From: Roseibacillus ishigakijimensis
Lineage (GTDB): Bacteria > Verrucomicrobiota > Verrucomicrobiia > Verrucomicrobiales > Akkermansiaceae
Direction: 5' to 3'
Length of the DNA: 64,000 nt
NCBI RefSeq assembly: GCF_016595415.1
Contig: NZ_JAENIO010000010.1
Coordinates: forward strand, 33,268 to 97,267
Of the stretch, positions 26,485-34,969 are shown piece by piece (within the stretch, counting starts at the first letter, position 1; the number at the start of each line of letters is the position of its first letter). The notes beneath the pieces were generated by a model. That model worked only from the letters and a program-made list of their open reading frames with translations, was not told the origin of the DNA and ran no database searches. A program made the translations under genes and the position numbers.

Positions 26485-26507
26485 TCCAGAAAGATAAATT
26501 TTCTGGA
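26485..26507. promoter_or_regulatory. Candidate RtcR-binding palindrome (upstream activating site)
   Basis: A perfect 8-bp inverted repeat, TCCAGAAA then 7 bases then TTTCTGGA, is centred about 90 bases upstream of the -24 element of the rtcB sigma-54 promoter. Upstream activators of sigma-54 promoters normally bind such sites at about -80 to -150. That RtcR is the protein bound is inference from position and neighbourhood. Confidence 0.6.
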
Positions 26508-26585
26508 AAAAGGTCCATTCACACCGACACCAAAAGAACACCCAATAAGCCAATAGTCAATCAGTTAAGACTTTATGAGCACCTC

Positions 26586-26600
26586 TGGCACGGAGCTTGC
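26586..26600 (+). promoter_or_regulatory. Sigma-54 (-24/-12) promoter of rtcBA
   Basis: The sequence TGGCACGGAGCTTGC matches the sigma-54 consensus TGGCAC-N5-TTGC exactly, with invariant GG and GC at correct spacing. It lies 20 bases before the rtcB ATG, so transcription would start about 26612, leaving a very short leader. RtcR with an intact GAFTGA loop is encoded 1.3 kb away. Confidence 0.92.
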
Positions 26601-26620
26601 CATTAGAAAATTATCTAACC

Positions 26621-28105
26621 ATGATCACCATTCATAAAACCGACGAGGCGATTGGCTTCATCCCTCTGCCCGACAATTCCGGCAAGCCCATCACCGTGAT
26701 CGCCAACGATGCCATCCGGGAGGCCTTCGACCCCACTTGCCTCCAGCAAATCGTGAACTCCCGCCTGGCCCCGGGCGTGAGCGAGGTCATTCTGAATCCC
26801 GACGGACACGCGGGCTACGGTGCCCCCATCGGTTGCGTGATGGTCTCACCCACCCACATTTACCCCGGACCCGTCGGCGTGGACATCAAGTGCTCGATGT
26901 CTCTCCTGCAGACCGATGTCGCGGAGGAAGCCATCGCAGACAAGCGCGTCCGCCGGGCCCTCATTCAGGCCATCACCGACCGCACCCCCACCGGAGCCGG
27001 TCGCGGAACCCGCAACGTGAAAAAAGGCCGGAAAATCTCCGAGGAACTCGGTCGCCAGGTCGTCACCGAGGGAGCCTCCCGCGAGGTCTGCGAAGCCCTC
27101 GGCATTCCCCCCGAATGGGCGGCGCGTTGCGAGGACTCGGCCCATCTCGGCCACGACGGCACCGTGGAGAGCCTGCGCAAGCGCCTCGATTTCATCATTG
27201 AAAGCAAGCGCGTGCGGCACTTTGGCCAAAAGATGGGCCAGCTCGGCTCCTATGGCGGCGGCAACCACTTCGGCGAGTGCGAGATCACCCGGGTGGCGGA
27301 TCGCCCCTCCGCGCGGGAGGCCGCAGAGGTCTTCGGGCTGCGCGACGGGCACGTCTCTTTCCTCAGCCACTGCGGCTCGCGGGGCTTCGGCAACATTCTC
27401 GCCTGTGCCCAGTTCAAGGACCTGGAAGCGATGTTCGAAAAGTGGAACATCCCCTATCCCGCTGGTGACAAAAAGCTGGTCTACGCTCCGCTGGGAACTC
27501 CCGAGGCCAATGCCTACCTCGATGACATGGCGCTGGGCGCGAACTTTGCGACTGTGAACCACCTCCTCATCAATGCCCTCGTCCTGGAAGCCTTCCAAGA
27601 AGTGCTCCCCGGCACCATTGGCGAGCTGGTTTACTTCATCTCGCACAACATCGCGCGGGAGGAGATCGTCGACGGAAGGAAGGCCTGGGTCCACCGCAAA
27701 GGCGCGACCCGGGCCGTGCCGGGCGGACACTTTTCGCTCGCAGGCACTCCCTTTGCCGAGACCGGTCACCCCATTCTCCTGCCGGGCAATCCCCGCGATG
27801 GCTCGGTGGTGATGGTCGCGCAGGGCGGGGCCGAGCGCACCGCTTGGTCGGTCAATCACGGAGCTGGTCGCCAGATGGGCCGCCGTCACGCCGCCCGCAC
27901 CCTCGACCAAGCGGCGGTCGATGCCGAGTTCGACACCGCCGATATTTTGTTCAATAGCCGCAAGTATCCCATCGACGAGTCGCCCGACGCCTACAAGAAT
28001 TTCGCCGAAGTTCTCCACAGCGTGGAAGCGGCCGGCTTGGCCAAAACCGTGGCCCAACTGGAAGCCCGCTTCGTGATCAAGGATTCGGCGGCGGCGGATG
28101 ATTGA
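26621..28105 (+). CDS. rtcB: RNA-splicing ligase RtcB
   Basis: A 494-residue GTP- and Mn-dependent ligase that joins 2',3'-cyclic phosphate or 3'-phosphate ends to 5'-OH RNA ends. Conserved sites are visible: GVDIKC with D88 and C91 (metal ligands), GGGNHFGE, SHCGSRGFGN, GHFSLAGTPF and the nucleophilic histidine in SVNHGAGRQMGR. The ATG at 26621 is chosen because earlier in-frame starts fall inside the sigma-54 promoter. The stop codon overlaps the first possible rtcA start, so the two are translationally linked. The sigma-54 promoter and RtcR indicate induction by RNA damage or stress. Confidence 0.97.
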   Translation: MITIHKTDEAIGFIPLPDNSGKPITVIANDAIREAFDPTCLQQIVNSRLAPGVSEVILNPDGHAGYGAPIGCVMVSPTHIYPGPVGVDIKCSMSLLQTDVAEEAIADKRVRRALIQAITDRTPTGAGRGTRNVKKGRKISEELGRQVVTEGASREVCEALGIPPEWAARCEDSAHLGHDGTVESLRKRLDFIIESKRVRHFGQKMGQLGSYGGGNHFGECEITRVADRPSAREAAEVFGLRDGHVSFLSHCGSRGFGNILACAQFKDLEAMFEKWNIPYPAGDKKLVYAPLGTPEANAYLDDMALGANFATVNHLLINALVLEAFQEVLPGTIGELVYFISHNIAREEIVDGRKAWVHRKGATRAVPGGHFSLAGTPFAETGHPILLPGNPRDGSVVMVAQGGAERTAWSVNHGAGRQMGRRHAARTLDQAAVDAEFDTADILFNSRKYPIDESPDAYKNFAEVLHSVEAAGLAKTVAQLEARFVIKDSAAADD

Positions 28106-28127
28106 GGAGACCAGCAGCAGAAAAACG

Positions 28128-29144
28128 ATGAAAATCCTCACTCTGGACGGGCAAAAGGGCGGCGGACAAATCCTCCGCAGCGCCCTCAGTCTGGCCCTCA
28201 TCACGGGGCAACCCTTCCGCCTCGTCAACATTCGCGGCCAGCGCACCCGCCCGGGCCTGATGCGCCAGCATCTGACCTGTGTGCGGGCAGTCTGCGCCAT
28301 CAGCGACGGCACTGCCGACGGCGCGGAACTGGGCTCGGGCGAACTGGTTTTTCGCGCCGGAGAGGTGCGGCCAGGCGCTTACGAGTTTGCCATCGGCACT
28401 GCCGGGAGCACGACACTCCTCCTGCAGACTCTCCTCCCGGCGCTCTGGCTGGCGGGAGGGCCCTCCACCCTCACCCTGCGCGGCGGCACCCACAATCCCC
28501 TCGCCCCCCCGGTGGATTTCATCGAACGGGTCTACCTGCCCGCTTTGCAAAAAATGGGGGCCCGCGCGACCCTGCAACTGCGGGAGACCGGTTTTGCCCC
28601 CAGCGGCGGCGGCGTTTTGGAAAGCACCATTGAGCCCTTGGACGGAGGATTTCAGCCTCTCACACTCACCGATCGCGGGGCTCTGCAAGAGCAGGCGTTG
28701 CGGGTCATCTCCCGCCAGATCAAGGACTCGGTGGGCGAGCGCCTGATGGCCTCGGTGGCCCGGCAATGGCCTTGCGAGCATCAATCCCTTGAGCGCCGCG
28801 AGGAAGGGCCGGGGCAAGGCCTCATCGTGCTGGCCGAGGCCCGCTACGAGCACAGCAGCGAACTGGCCAGCGGTTGCGGGGAACGAGGCCAGAGCGCGGA
28901 GCGAATCGGCTCGCGGGTGGGCAAGGCAATGCGCACCTTCCACGACACTGGAGCGGCGGTAGGCCGGCACCTCGCCGATCAACTTCTTCTCCCCCTGGCC
29001 CTGGCTGGGGGAGGAGAATTCACCACCACCGCCCCCGACAACCACCTGCCGACCAATAGCGCGGTCATCGAGGCTTTCCTCCCGGTCTCCTTTTCGGTAG
29101 AAAAAGAAGAAAAGGGCCTCTTCCGGGTGCGCTGTTGCTCCTAA
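28128..29144 (+). CDS. rtcA: RNA 3'-terminal phosphate cyclase RtcA, with altered active-site loop
   Basis: A 338-residue cyclase that converts RNA 3'-phosphate to 2',3'-cyclic phosphate through adenylation of a histidine. The catalytic-region motif GRHLADQLLLPLAL is intact, as is RPGLMRQHL. The N-terminal loop is unusual. Family members read LDG-x-x-GE-GGGQILR, whereas this one reads LDGQK-GGGQILR; it is two residues shorter and has Lys where the conserved Glu (E14 in E. coli, described as a metal ligand) should be. The ATG at 28128 gives the family-like start; an ATG at 28098 overlapping the rtcB stop would add ten residues. It is the second gene of the rtcBA transcript. Confidence 0.93.
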   Translation: MKILTLDGQKGGGQILRSALSLALITGQPFRLVNIRGQRTRPGLMRQHLTCVRAVCAISDGTADGAELGSGELVFRAGEVRPGAYEFAIGTAGSTTLLLQTLLPALWLAGGPSTLTLRGGTHNPLAPPVDFIERVYLPALQKMGARATLQLRETGFAPSGGGVLESTIEPLDGGFQPLTLTDRGALQEQALRVISRQIKDSVGERLMASVARQWPCEHQSLERREEGPGQGLIVLAEARYEHSSELASGCGERGQSAERIGSRVGKAMRTFHDTGAAVGRHLADQLLLPLALAGGGEFTTTAPDNHLPTNSAVIEAFLPVSFSVEKEEKGLFRVRCCS

Positions 29145-29206
29145 GGTAGTGACAAATCCAGGCGTGTTGGGCATTGGAGATGTTGAAGTTTCTCTTTCCC
29201 GATCCC

Positions 29207-30997
29207 ATGAACTCCTCCCGCCGCACGCTCTTTCTCTCCCTAGCCGCTCTGCTTGGTCTTGCCCTCGGGGCCACGCTCCGGCACTGGGGCTCCTCGCCTG
29301 CCGATACGGCCTCCGCCCATACCGCTTCCCAGCACGAGCAGAGTCGTGTCCCACAAACTCTGGGACCGACCCGCACCACCCGGTTGCTGAGGGAGATTTC
29401 ACAATGGGACAGCGAGCAATGCGAAGAGTTCATCCTCGCGGAAATACTCAACCCCGCCGCCAGCGAGGCGGCCAAAAGCGCGGCCTTTCTCCGTTGGCTC
29501 GAGCTCGCAGGCACGGAGGCCGTCTTAACAAAATTCGGCGGTCCTCGCGCCCCCTTCCACGAACAGCCCGGGCTGATATTTTCCTTCTTCGACGCTTGGC
29601 TGGTTCATGATGAAGAAGCGGCCATGAATCCCGAACATTATTCGAGCTTTCACGATCTCCGCGTCCGCGCTGCTCTCGAACGGACCCCTCTTTCCGTTCC
29701 TCAACTTATCGAGAACGGCCAGTCCAGTCTCAGCCACAATCACTCGGCTCACTTTGAGGGGTTCCAACAAGCTGGGAAGCTGGGAGAGCCCTTTCTCGAT
29801 GCTCTGATCGCCGCCAAAAGCGAAGCCCTTATTCACCCCTCTATTCTGGGGCCCGCTTTGCAAGGATGGGCTCACACCGATCCCGAGGCCGCAATGACTT
29901 GGATTGACGAGCAAGCGTTTTCTGAAACATTCGCCTTTGAGGCCAAAAAGCAGGTTCTCCATATCTGGGCGGAAAAGGACTTCATGGCGGCGAGAAAGGT
30001 GGCCGTGACTCTCACTCCTCCTGAGCCGGAAGGAGGCATGCCCAATCCTTTCCTCAGGTGGCCGAATACTTCCACTCGCACTCTCCTCTCCCAGCCGGAC
30101 AATCCCGGCGTCCGTTTGGCATACGCCCACCACAGCGATCCTTTTCTCACTGTCACCGAGGCGCATGAGTTCCTCAGCGATCCTGCTCTCACTTGGGGTG
30201 ATGAGCCGCCAACGGTCGCCACCCCCCATCCGCATAATCATAATGAAGCTCTCGATCGGGATGGCTGGTTTCCCGCCAACCCGGCGGAACTCTTACCGGA
30301 AGCGGAAGCACTTCCGCCCGGCCGGGCCCGCGACTTGATTCTTCGTCGCCTCCTCAACACGCTCTTGGTCACCGATCCCACACTGGCAGTGGCCAAAGGA
30401 CAGGAACTGGGCGTCGACACCGCGCACCTGGCCACCGAGCGCGCAACGCCCCCTCCGGAGCTGCTCGCCAAAATCGAAAGCAATCCCGAGCTTCTCCTGG
30501 AAAGTCTCTTCAATGAGAAAGTCGAAGAATTGGCCACAGTCTCCGACCAGCAGGTGCTGAATTACGCGCAACTCTGGGCCAGAGACAATCCAGTGCGGGC
30601 CGCCTACCGGATAGCCGAGGAAGGTGTGCAAAGGGTCCATGGCGTCTCCCGGGATAGCGAACTGTTCCTTTACAATACTTTGGGCCCTTTCTTTGCGCGG
30701 CAAGACCCCATCGGGTCACTGGCGTGGCTGGAGACCCTCCCCCCGGAGGACGCCCGGCTGGTATTTCCGATGATGACTTATGACATCACGAACTACGCTC
30801 CCCACGAAATTTTCCAACTCGGGACTGAGATTTTTCCTCCGGGAGAACGAATCTTCCTTTCCCACGCCTTGGCCGAAACAATGCGCAGAAACGGAGAATA
30901 CAGTGCCCGCATGCTCCTGCAGTCGCCCGCTCTCACCCCCCAGGAACGAGCGGAATTCACTGAGAAACTCTTTCCCTCCGAACCTTCCCAACCATGA
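29207..30997 (+). CDS. Exported protein with W-x3-D-P helical repeats, first of a pair
   Basis: A 596-residue protein with an N-terminal signal or anchor (SSRRTLFLSLAALLGLALG). The mature part carries helical repeats with the pattern W-x-x-x-D-P-x-A-A (for example GWAHTDPEAAMTWI, LWARDNPVRAAYRI, FARQDPIGSLAWL). This style is common in Verrucomicrobiota exported proteins, without known function. The ATG at 29207 is set by the signal; a TTG-type upstream frame is less likely. It overlaps the next gene by four bases (ATGA), so both are co-translated. It begins 63 bases after rtcA and could be read through from it. Confidence 0.7.
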   Translation: MNSSRRTLFLSLAALLGLALGATLRHWGSSPADTASAHTASQHEQSRVPQTLGPTRTTRLLREISQWDSEQCEEFILAEILNPAASEAAKSAAFLRWLELAGTEAVLTKFGGPRAPFHEQPGLIFSFFDAWLVHDEEAAMNPEHYSSFHDLRVRAALERTPLSVPQLIENGQSSLSHNHSAHFEGFQQAGKLGEPFLDALIAAKSEALIHPSILGPALQGWAHTDPEAAMTWIDEQAFSETFAFEAKKQVLHIWAEKDFMAARKVAVTLTPPEPEGGMPNPFLRWPNTSTRTLLSQPDNPGVRLAYAHHSDPFLTVTEAHEFLSDPALTWGDEPPTVATPHPHNHNEALDRDGWFPANPAELLPEAEALPPGRARDLILRRLLNTLLVTDPTLAVAKGQELGVDTAHLATERATPPPELLAKIESNPELLLESLFNEKVEELATVSDQQVLNYAQLWARDNPVRAAYRIAEEGVQRVHGVSRDSELFLYNTLGPFFARQDPIGSLAWLETLPPEDARLVFPMMTYDITNYAPHEIFQLGTEIFPPGERIFLSHALAETMRRNGEYSARMLLQSPALTPQERAEFTEKLFPSEPSQP

Positions 30998-32274
30998 AAA
31001 TTCTCCTGACCTTTCTCGCCTGCCTGCTGGTCGGGCTCCTTGTGCCCCTGCCAGAAAAGAAAAACCCGGCACCCGAGCAGCCTACCGCCACCAAGTCCTC
31101 CCATCCACGCCGGGCCGCCTCTCCCGGGCCCCTGGGGCTGGCCGATCGGGCCGCGCGACTGAGTAAAGAAGAGTGGCCCGCCTTCTTCGCAGCCCACCTC
31201 GACTTTCCCGCAGATCGCGATCTCTTGGCTCAACTCTGGGCGGAAGCCGACCCGGCCGGATTCTGGCAATGGCTTCGGGAGCAAAAGAATGCCTCCCTAG
31301 TGAAAGAATTTGGGTTCAACGTGCTCATCCAATGGACGGAAATCGACCTTGAAGGAGCCATCGCCGCGTCCTTGGACCTCTCCAACAAAGAAGTCGCCGA
31401 CCATGTCCGCCTGCGTCTGGCCTTTGAGCTTTTTCAACGCGACGTCGAAATCGGAGCTGCCTATGCCGCCCGCTGCCCCGACTTCAATCGCTTTGGTCGG
31501 CGAGGAAACGTCGAATGGATGTCGCGCGACCCGGCCGCCGCCGTGAAAGCTCTCGGCGGACTCCCCCGGCACAGTGAATTCCGGAGCTATCTCGACCGCA
31601 CCCTGTCTTTGTGGGCGGAGCAAGACCCCCAGGCCTGCTTGGAGTGGCTGCAGGAAAATCCCCCCTTCCGCAACGGAGAATTCTGGGAAGAGTGGTCCCA
31701 GGAGGGCTACCGGGCGGTGGCCCTGCAAGAACCCCAAGCCGCTCTCGCCGCCGCAAAGCAGCTGGAGAACCGGCACTATCGCGAACAGGCTTTACTGGGG
31801 GTGCTCTCCGCCGGAAAATTCTCCCCTGAAGAGCAGCTCGAAATACTCAACACTCTCCCTGTTTCGATCAAAAACAAAATTGGGCAAGAACTCATTGCCA
31901 CTCGAATATCTCAGCACAAGTCCCTCTCCGATCTGCAACTGACCGACACCTTTCTCCGACAAGTCCCCTCGAATAAAAGCACTCTCCACAGGATAAACTC
32001 CTTGGCCCAAAACTGGAAAAGAATTTCTCCCGAGACGGCTTGGGATTGGGCTCGCAGCCTCCCGGACGCGGCCCAACGGCGCGTGGCCTTGGCGGAGGTG
32101 GTCACAACAGCCCCTCGACACGAAATCGGCACGCTCCCCAGCGAAGACCTCTCCGACAAGCTCTTCAGTTCCCTCTTTTTCCATCTGCGAGGGAAAGAAC
32201 AGGAAGACTTTCTCAACAACCTCCCAGCGGATCACGCCGCTTGGGCCCGGCACGTGCTCGCCAAGAGAAACTAG
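30994..32274 (+). CDS. Exported protein with W-x3-D-P helical repeats, second of a pair
   Basis: A 426-residue protein with an N-terminal hydrophobic signal or anchor (MKILLTFLACLLVGLLVPLP). Its repeat units (LWAEADPAGFWQWL, MSRDPAAAVKAL, LWAEQDPQACLEWL, NWKRISPETAWDWA) follow the same W-x3-D-P pattern as the gene upstream, so the two are probably distant paralogs. Start overlaps the upstream stop by four bases. Alpha-solenoid scaffolding is an inference from the repeat periodicity; no catalytic motif is visible. Confidence 0.72.
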   Translation: MKILLTFLACLLVGLLVPLPEKKNPAPEQPTATKSSHPRRAASPGPLGLADRAARLSKEEWPAFFAAHLDFPADRDLLAQLWAEADPAGFWQWLREQKNASLVKEFGFNVLIQWTEIDLEGAIAASLDLSNKEVADHVRLRLAFELFQRDVEIGAAYAARCPDFNRFGRRGNVEWMSRDPAAAVKALGGLPRHSEFRSYLDRTLSLWAEQDPQACLEWLQENPPFRNGEFWEEWSQEGYRAVALQEPQAALAAAKQLENRHYREQALLGVLSAGKFSPEEQLEILNTLPVSIKNKIGQELIATRISQHKSLSDLQLTDTFLRQVPSNKSTLHRINSLAQNWKRISPETAWDWARSLPDAAQRRVALAEVVTTAPRHEIGTLPSEDLSDKLFSSLFFHLRGKEQEDFLNNLPADHAAWARHVLAKRN

Positions 32275-32351
32275 GCTCCTCGCTTCACCATTTCTGCGAC
32301 CCACAGGGGCGCGTAGGGCGAGGTGCAGCCCTTGGCCTCGGGGTAGTCGCG
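32271..32351 (-). pseudogene. Decayed duplicate of the 3' end of the AlkD-like gene
   Basis: Positions 32281-32351 match 32593-32663, the 3' coding end of the AlkD-like gene, at 65 of 71 bases. Read on the minus strand it still encodes RDYPEAKGCTSPYAPLWVAEMVKR and then stops at 32271-32273, where the other copy reads RDYPVPKGCTSPYAPLWIAEMVKR. The rest of the gene is missing. It is either a partial duplication or the remnant of a paralog lost by deletion. Confidence 0.75.
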
Positions 32352-32433
32352 ATGACTCACGCTTCGATTTCGCTGCCGAACAAGAGGACCTTTGCAACCT
32401 GACTTTACGGTTCTCGTTCCTCAAACCTCCGGG

Positions 32434-32558
32434 GCCGACGAGGCGTCGGCGCTACAGACGGGAATTTTCAGTATCGGTAGGGAGGTCTCGCCGAGACATC
32501 CGGGGGTTGGCCTTGTGTGATCGATTCCTCTGAGGCCGACGGGGCGTCGGTGCTACGG
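32434..32558. repeat. Pair of 27-bp palindromic direct repeats
   Basis: Copies at 32434-32460 and 32532-32558 both contain GGCCGACG-(A/G)GG-CGTCGG-(C/T)GCTAC, an inverted repeat with 7-bp arms. Another small palindrome, GTCTCG-C-CGAGAC, lies between them at 32485-32497. Together with the decayed AlkD end they fill the roughly 300-base gene-free gap between the exported pair and the AlkD-like gene. Confidence 0.7.
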
Positions 32559-32576
32559 ACGAGAGTTCTCCCTGTC

Positions 32577-33248
32577 TCAGGCCTCAGCCGACCGCTTCAC
32601 CATTTCCGCAATCCACAGGGGCGCGTAGGGCGAGGTGCAGCCTTTGGGCACGGGGTAGTCGCGGTAGAGTCCCAGTTTTTCCCCGATGGCGAGGGCCCGC
32701 TCCCGGTGCTCGGGATGATGGATGCCGAGGGCCGCGAGACAGAAATTCATTGTCCACTGGACCTCCGGCGGCGCTGAGCCCATTTCCTTTTCGAGCCGAT
32801 TCAAGAGGGCCGCGAGGTCGAGCCCTTGCGGCTTTTTGATGATGCGCTCCTCCGTCAGGCTCCACCCCAAGCGCGCGGCCCAGGGATTGTCGTCTTCCAG
32901 TCATTGCAGGCGCAAAGCCTCTTTTCCGCGGTGCTTTTTGACGAGATAGTTGCCAAACCAGTCGGCCCCGTCGGCAAAGACAAGTTGCCGGACCAACTCG
33001 TCGAGCTGTGGGGCGGAGAGGTCCTTGGGCTTCCAGAGAAGCACCGCCAGGAGCTGGGCATCGAGATTCCCCGTGAGCCAAAGGGCATGGGCCAGTGCGG
33101 GGTCGGGCGTGATCTCTTTGGCCAACTTGCGAAGATCACCCCGCCGCACCCCGAACTGATTGTCCCCCGCCCCCCGCTTGGCGTTCTGCGCCTTCACCTT
33201 GTCGTCGCCGAGTTCCTCAAGACGGCGGAGAGCTTCCGGGAGTTTCAT
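32577..33248 (-). pseudogene. DNA alkylation repair (AlkD-like) gene interrupted by an in-frame TGA
   Basis: Read through, this is a 223-codon AlkD-like HEAT-repeat protein (DNA alkylation repair enzyme family): GAGDNQFGVRRGDLRKLAKEI, then FADGADWFGNYLVKKH, then NPWAARLGWSLTEERIIKK. A single TGA stands at 32901-32903, exactly where the family usually has Trp in the L-Q-W-x-x-D motif. One change, TGG to TGA, explains it. The frame then stays open for 107 more codons to the stop at 32577, so decay is recent or the base is an error. The ATG at 33248 is the family-like start. It lies 27 bases downstream of the lipoyl-domain gene. Confidence 0.85.
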
Positions 33249-33275
33249 CGCTTTCCAAATTGGCAAGGAATCCCC

Positions 33276-33653
33276 TCACTTCCAAGCCAGCTTTTCGCGG
33301 ACAATTTCTCTGAGGAAGAGTTCCCGGCTCAAGTTTCCCCGCATCGCATCCAAGCGCGCCACCTCCTCCGAACCCAGCTCGATAGAGAGCATTTCAGACT
33401 CCCCGGAGGCGGTATCGGTTTCCACCCAGCCCAGAGTTTGCCCGATGGTGACCTCGTCCCCTTCTCTAATTTGATGAATGAGCGTTCCCGAGTCTTCGGC
33501 TTCCAACTCAGCTACGACTTTCTTGGTCTCAAGAGTCACGACCAAATCCCCTGGTTCGATATGGGTCCCGGCGGGGCGATGCCACTTCACCAATTTGCAG
33601 ATAGACACCTTCTCGCCCATGAAGGGCACCTTGATCTCGATCCTCTCATTCAT
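33276..33653 (-). CDS. Stand-alone lipoyl/biotinyl-domain protein
   Basis: A 125-residue protein whose first 80 residues form a lipoyl-type domain like that of 2-oxoacid dehydrogenase E2 subunits (PFMGEKVSICKLVKWH...GDLVVTLETKKVVAEL). The modified lysine would be K45, in E-T-K-K-V-V where E2 proteins have E-T-D-K-V. The last 40 residues are a charged helical tail unlike an E2 linker or catalytic domain. No E1, E2, E3 or glycine-cleavage gene is nearby, so its partner is unknown. The ATG at 33653 gives the natural domain start. Confidence 0.8.
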   Translation of the reverse strand: MNERIEIKVPFMGEKVSICKLVKWHRPAGTHIEPGDLVVTLETKKVVAELEAEDSGTLIHQIREGDEVTIGQTLGWVETDTASGESEMLSIELGSEEVARLDAMRGNLSRELFLREIVREKLAWK

Positions 33654-33703
33654 TTTCACGAATAGACAACAAACCTGATCTAAGAGCCACCTTTTCCGCC
33701 CAC

Positions 33704-34969
33704 TCAGTCTGAAACCGTCTCGCTCAAAAACCGAAAATAAACCTCCCAATCCGAGGGGAGAACGCTGTGTTTGCCGGGCCGGAGATGGTAACGAAGGGTT
33801 CCGCCCACCGTCTTGTCCGGCGCGGGTTGCTCCTCCACATCAAGCCCCCCTTTTCCCAAAAGTTCATAAACGGCACTGGCCTCCTTGGCAGCGAGAAACT
33901 CCCCTCTCGGGTCCGACCAGCGGTCTTCCACCGCACTAGCCACCATCAAAGGGCGGGGCGCGATGAGGGCGAGAAGTTGATGTTGGTCCACGGGCAACTT
34001 CTCTTCTTCACCATTGTATTGCATGAAGTGATCGGCAAACCAGTGGGGAAAGCTGGTATTGATGCGCTGGATGGTCTCGCCATAAGCCCGCCGGCTGAGA
34101 GCCGCTCCACCACAACCCGACTGATGGGAAATGACAAAGGCGAAACGCTCGTCGCTCGCTCCCGCCCAGAGAGCCGTCTTTCCCAAGCGAGAGAAACCAA
34201 AGACCCCGATACGCTGGGCATCCAGGGCTGGCACGGTCTCCAAATAATCCATCGCGCGACTGAGTCCCCAGGCCCAGGTGGCAATGGACCCCCATTCGTC
34301 GGGCGCTGGTTTGCCGAACTCAGCATGAACTCCGTTCTCAAAACCGTCATCGAAGTCCGGATCGATTTCGCCACAGGATAAGGTGGCCAGCGCGACTCCG
34401 GCCTCGACGAAATCCTCCACCGGCCAGGCTTCCGCGGCCGCTCCCCGTGTTTCCTCAGTCGCGAAATGCTGGTTGGGATCCCCTCCCCGATGAGCCAACA
34501 CCCAGGCTTGGCTCAAGGTGATGCGGGGATCGGAGTGCACGGTGTGATTGCCGCGAAAGTTCATCCCCAGGACCGTCGGAACCGGCCCTTCCACCCCGTT
34601 GGGAATGATCAGGAGTAGAGTCGCCTCCTGCTTCCCGAGGGCCAGAGTGATTTCCTGCAAAGTGGCTTTCCCCTCTAAAAAATCAGGCAGCTCCTGACTT
34701 ACCTCACCGGTGACCGCGACATCGCGGGCCGCAGGCGGGATTTTGCCATAAACCTGCTCCGCAAACAGTTGCCGGATCTCCTGCCGACGCGTGGACCAAT
34801 CTCGAGCGGACTCCACCTGGCGTCCATCCGCGAAGGTCAAGAGCGGAGGGAGCTGGTAGGAAGGCACAAGTGCCTCCTCGTAGTTATAAGTCTCGCCCTC
34901 CACTTGCAGGGGAAGGCCCAAGAAAAAAAGGGAAAGAAGAAAGGAACGATAACTGAGCAGCACAATCAC
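33704..34969 (-). CDS. CE15-like glucuronoyl esterase family protein
   Basis: A 421-residue exported alpha/beta hydrolase. The serine nucleophile motif is GFSRLGKTALW (S260), which corresponds to G-C-S-R-x-G-K of CE15 4-O-methyl-glucuronoyl methylesterases, with Phe replacing Cys. The His region PGKHSVLPSDW and the TVLGMNFRGNHTVHSDPRI segment also fit. CE15 enzymes cleave ester links between glucuronoxylan and lignin; marine relatives may act on other uronic-acid polysaccharides. No ATG is available: the GTG at 34969 places a hydrophobic signal (LLSYRSFLLSLFFLGLPL) at the N terminus; a TTG at 35041 is the alternative. It is divergent from the dehydrogenase fusion, 191 bases away. Confidence 0.85.
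   Translation of the reverse strand: MIVLLSYRSFLLSLFFLGLPLQVEGETYNYEEALVPSYQLPPLLTFADGRQVESARDWSTRRQEIRQLFAEQVYGKIPPAARDVAVTGEVSQELPDFLEGKATLQEITLALGKQEATLLLIIPNGVEGPVPTVLGMNFRGNHTVHSDPRITLSQAWVLAHRGGDPNQHFATEETRGAAAEAWPVEDFVEAGVALATLSCGEIDPDFDDGFENGVHAEFGKPAPDEWGSIATWAWGLSRAMDYLETVPALDAQRIGVFGFSRLGKTALWAGASDERFAFVISHQSGCGGAALSRRAYGETIQRINTSFPHWFADHFMQYNGEEEKLPVDQHQLLALIAPRPLMVASAVEDRWSDPRGEFLAAKEASAVYELLGKGGLDVEEQPAPDKTVGGTLRYHLRPGKHSVLPSDWEVYFRFLSETVSD

Noticed and set aside
32577..32903. UGA read as Trp (code change) in the AlkD-like gene
   Set aside because: All other genes use TGG for Trp and several end normally in TGA, including rtcB. The second broken gene has TAA. Recoding does not fit.
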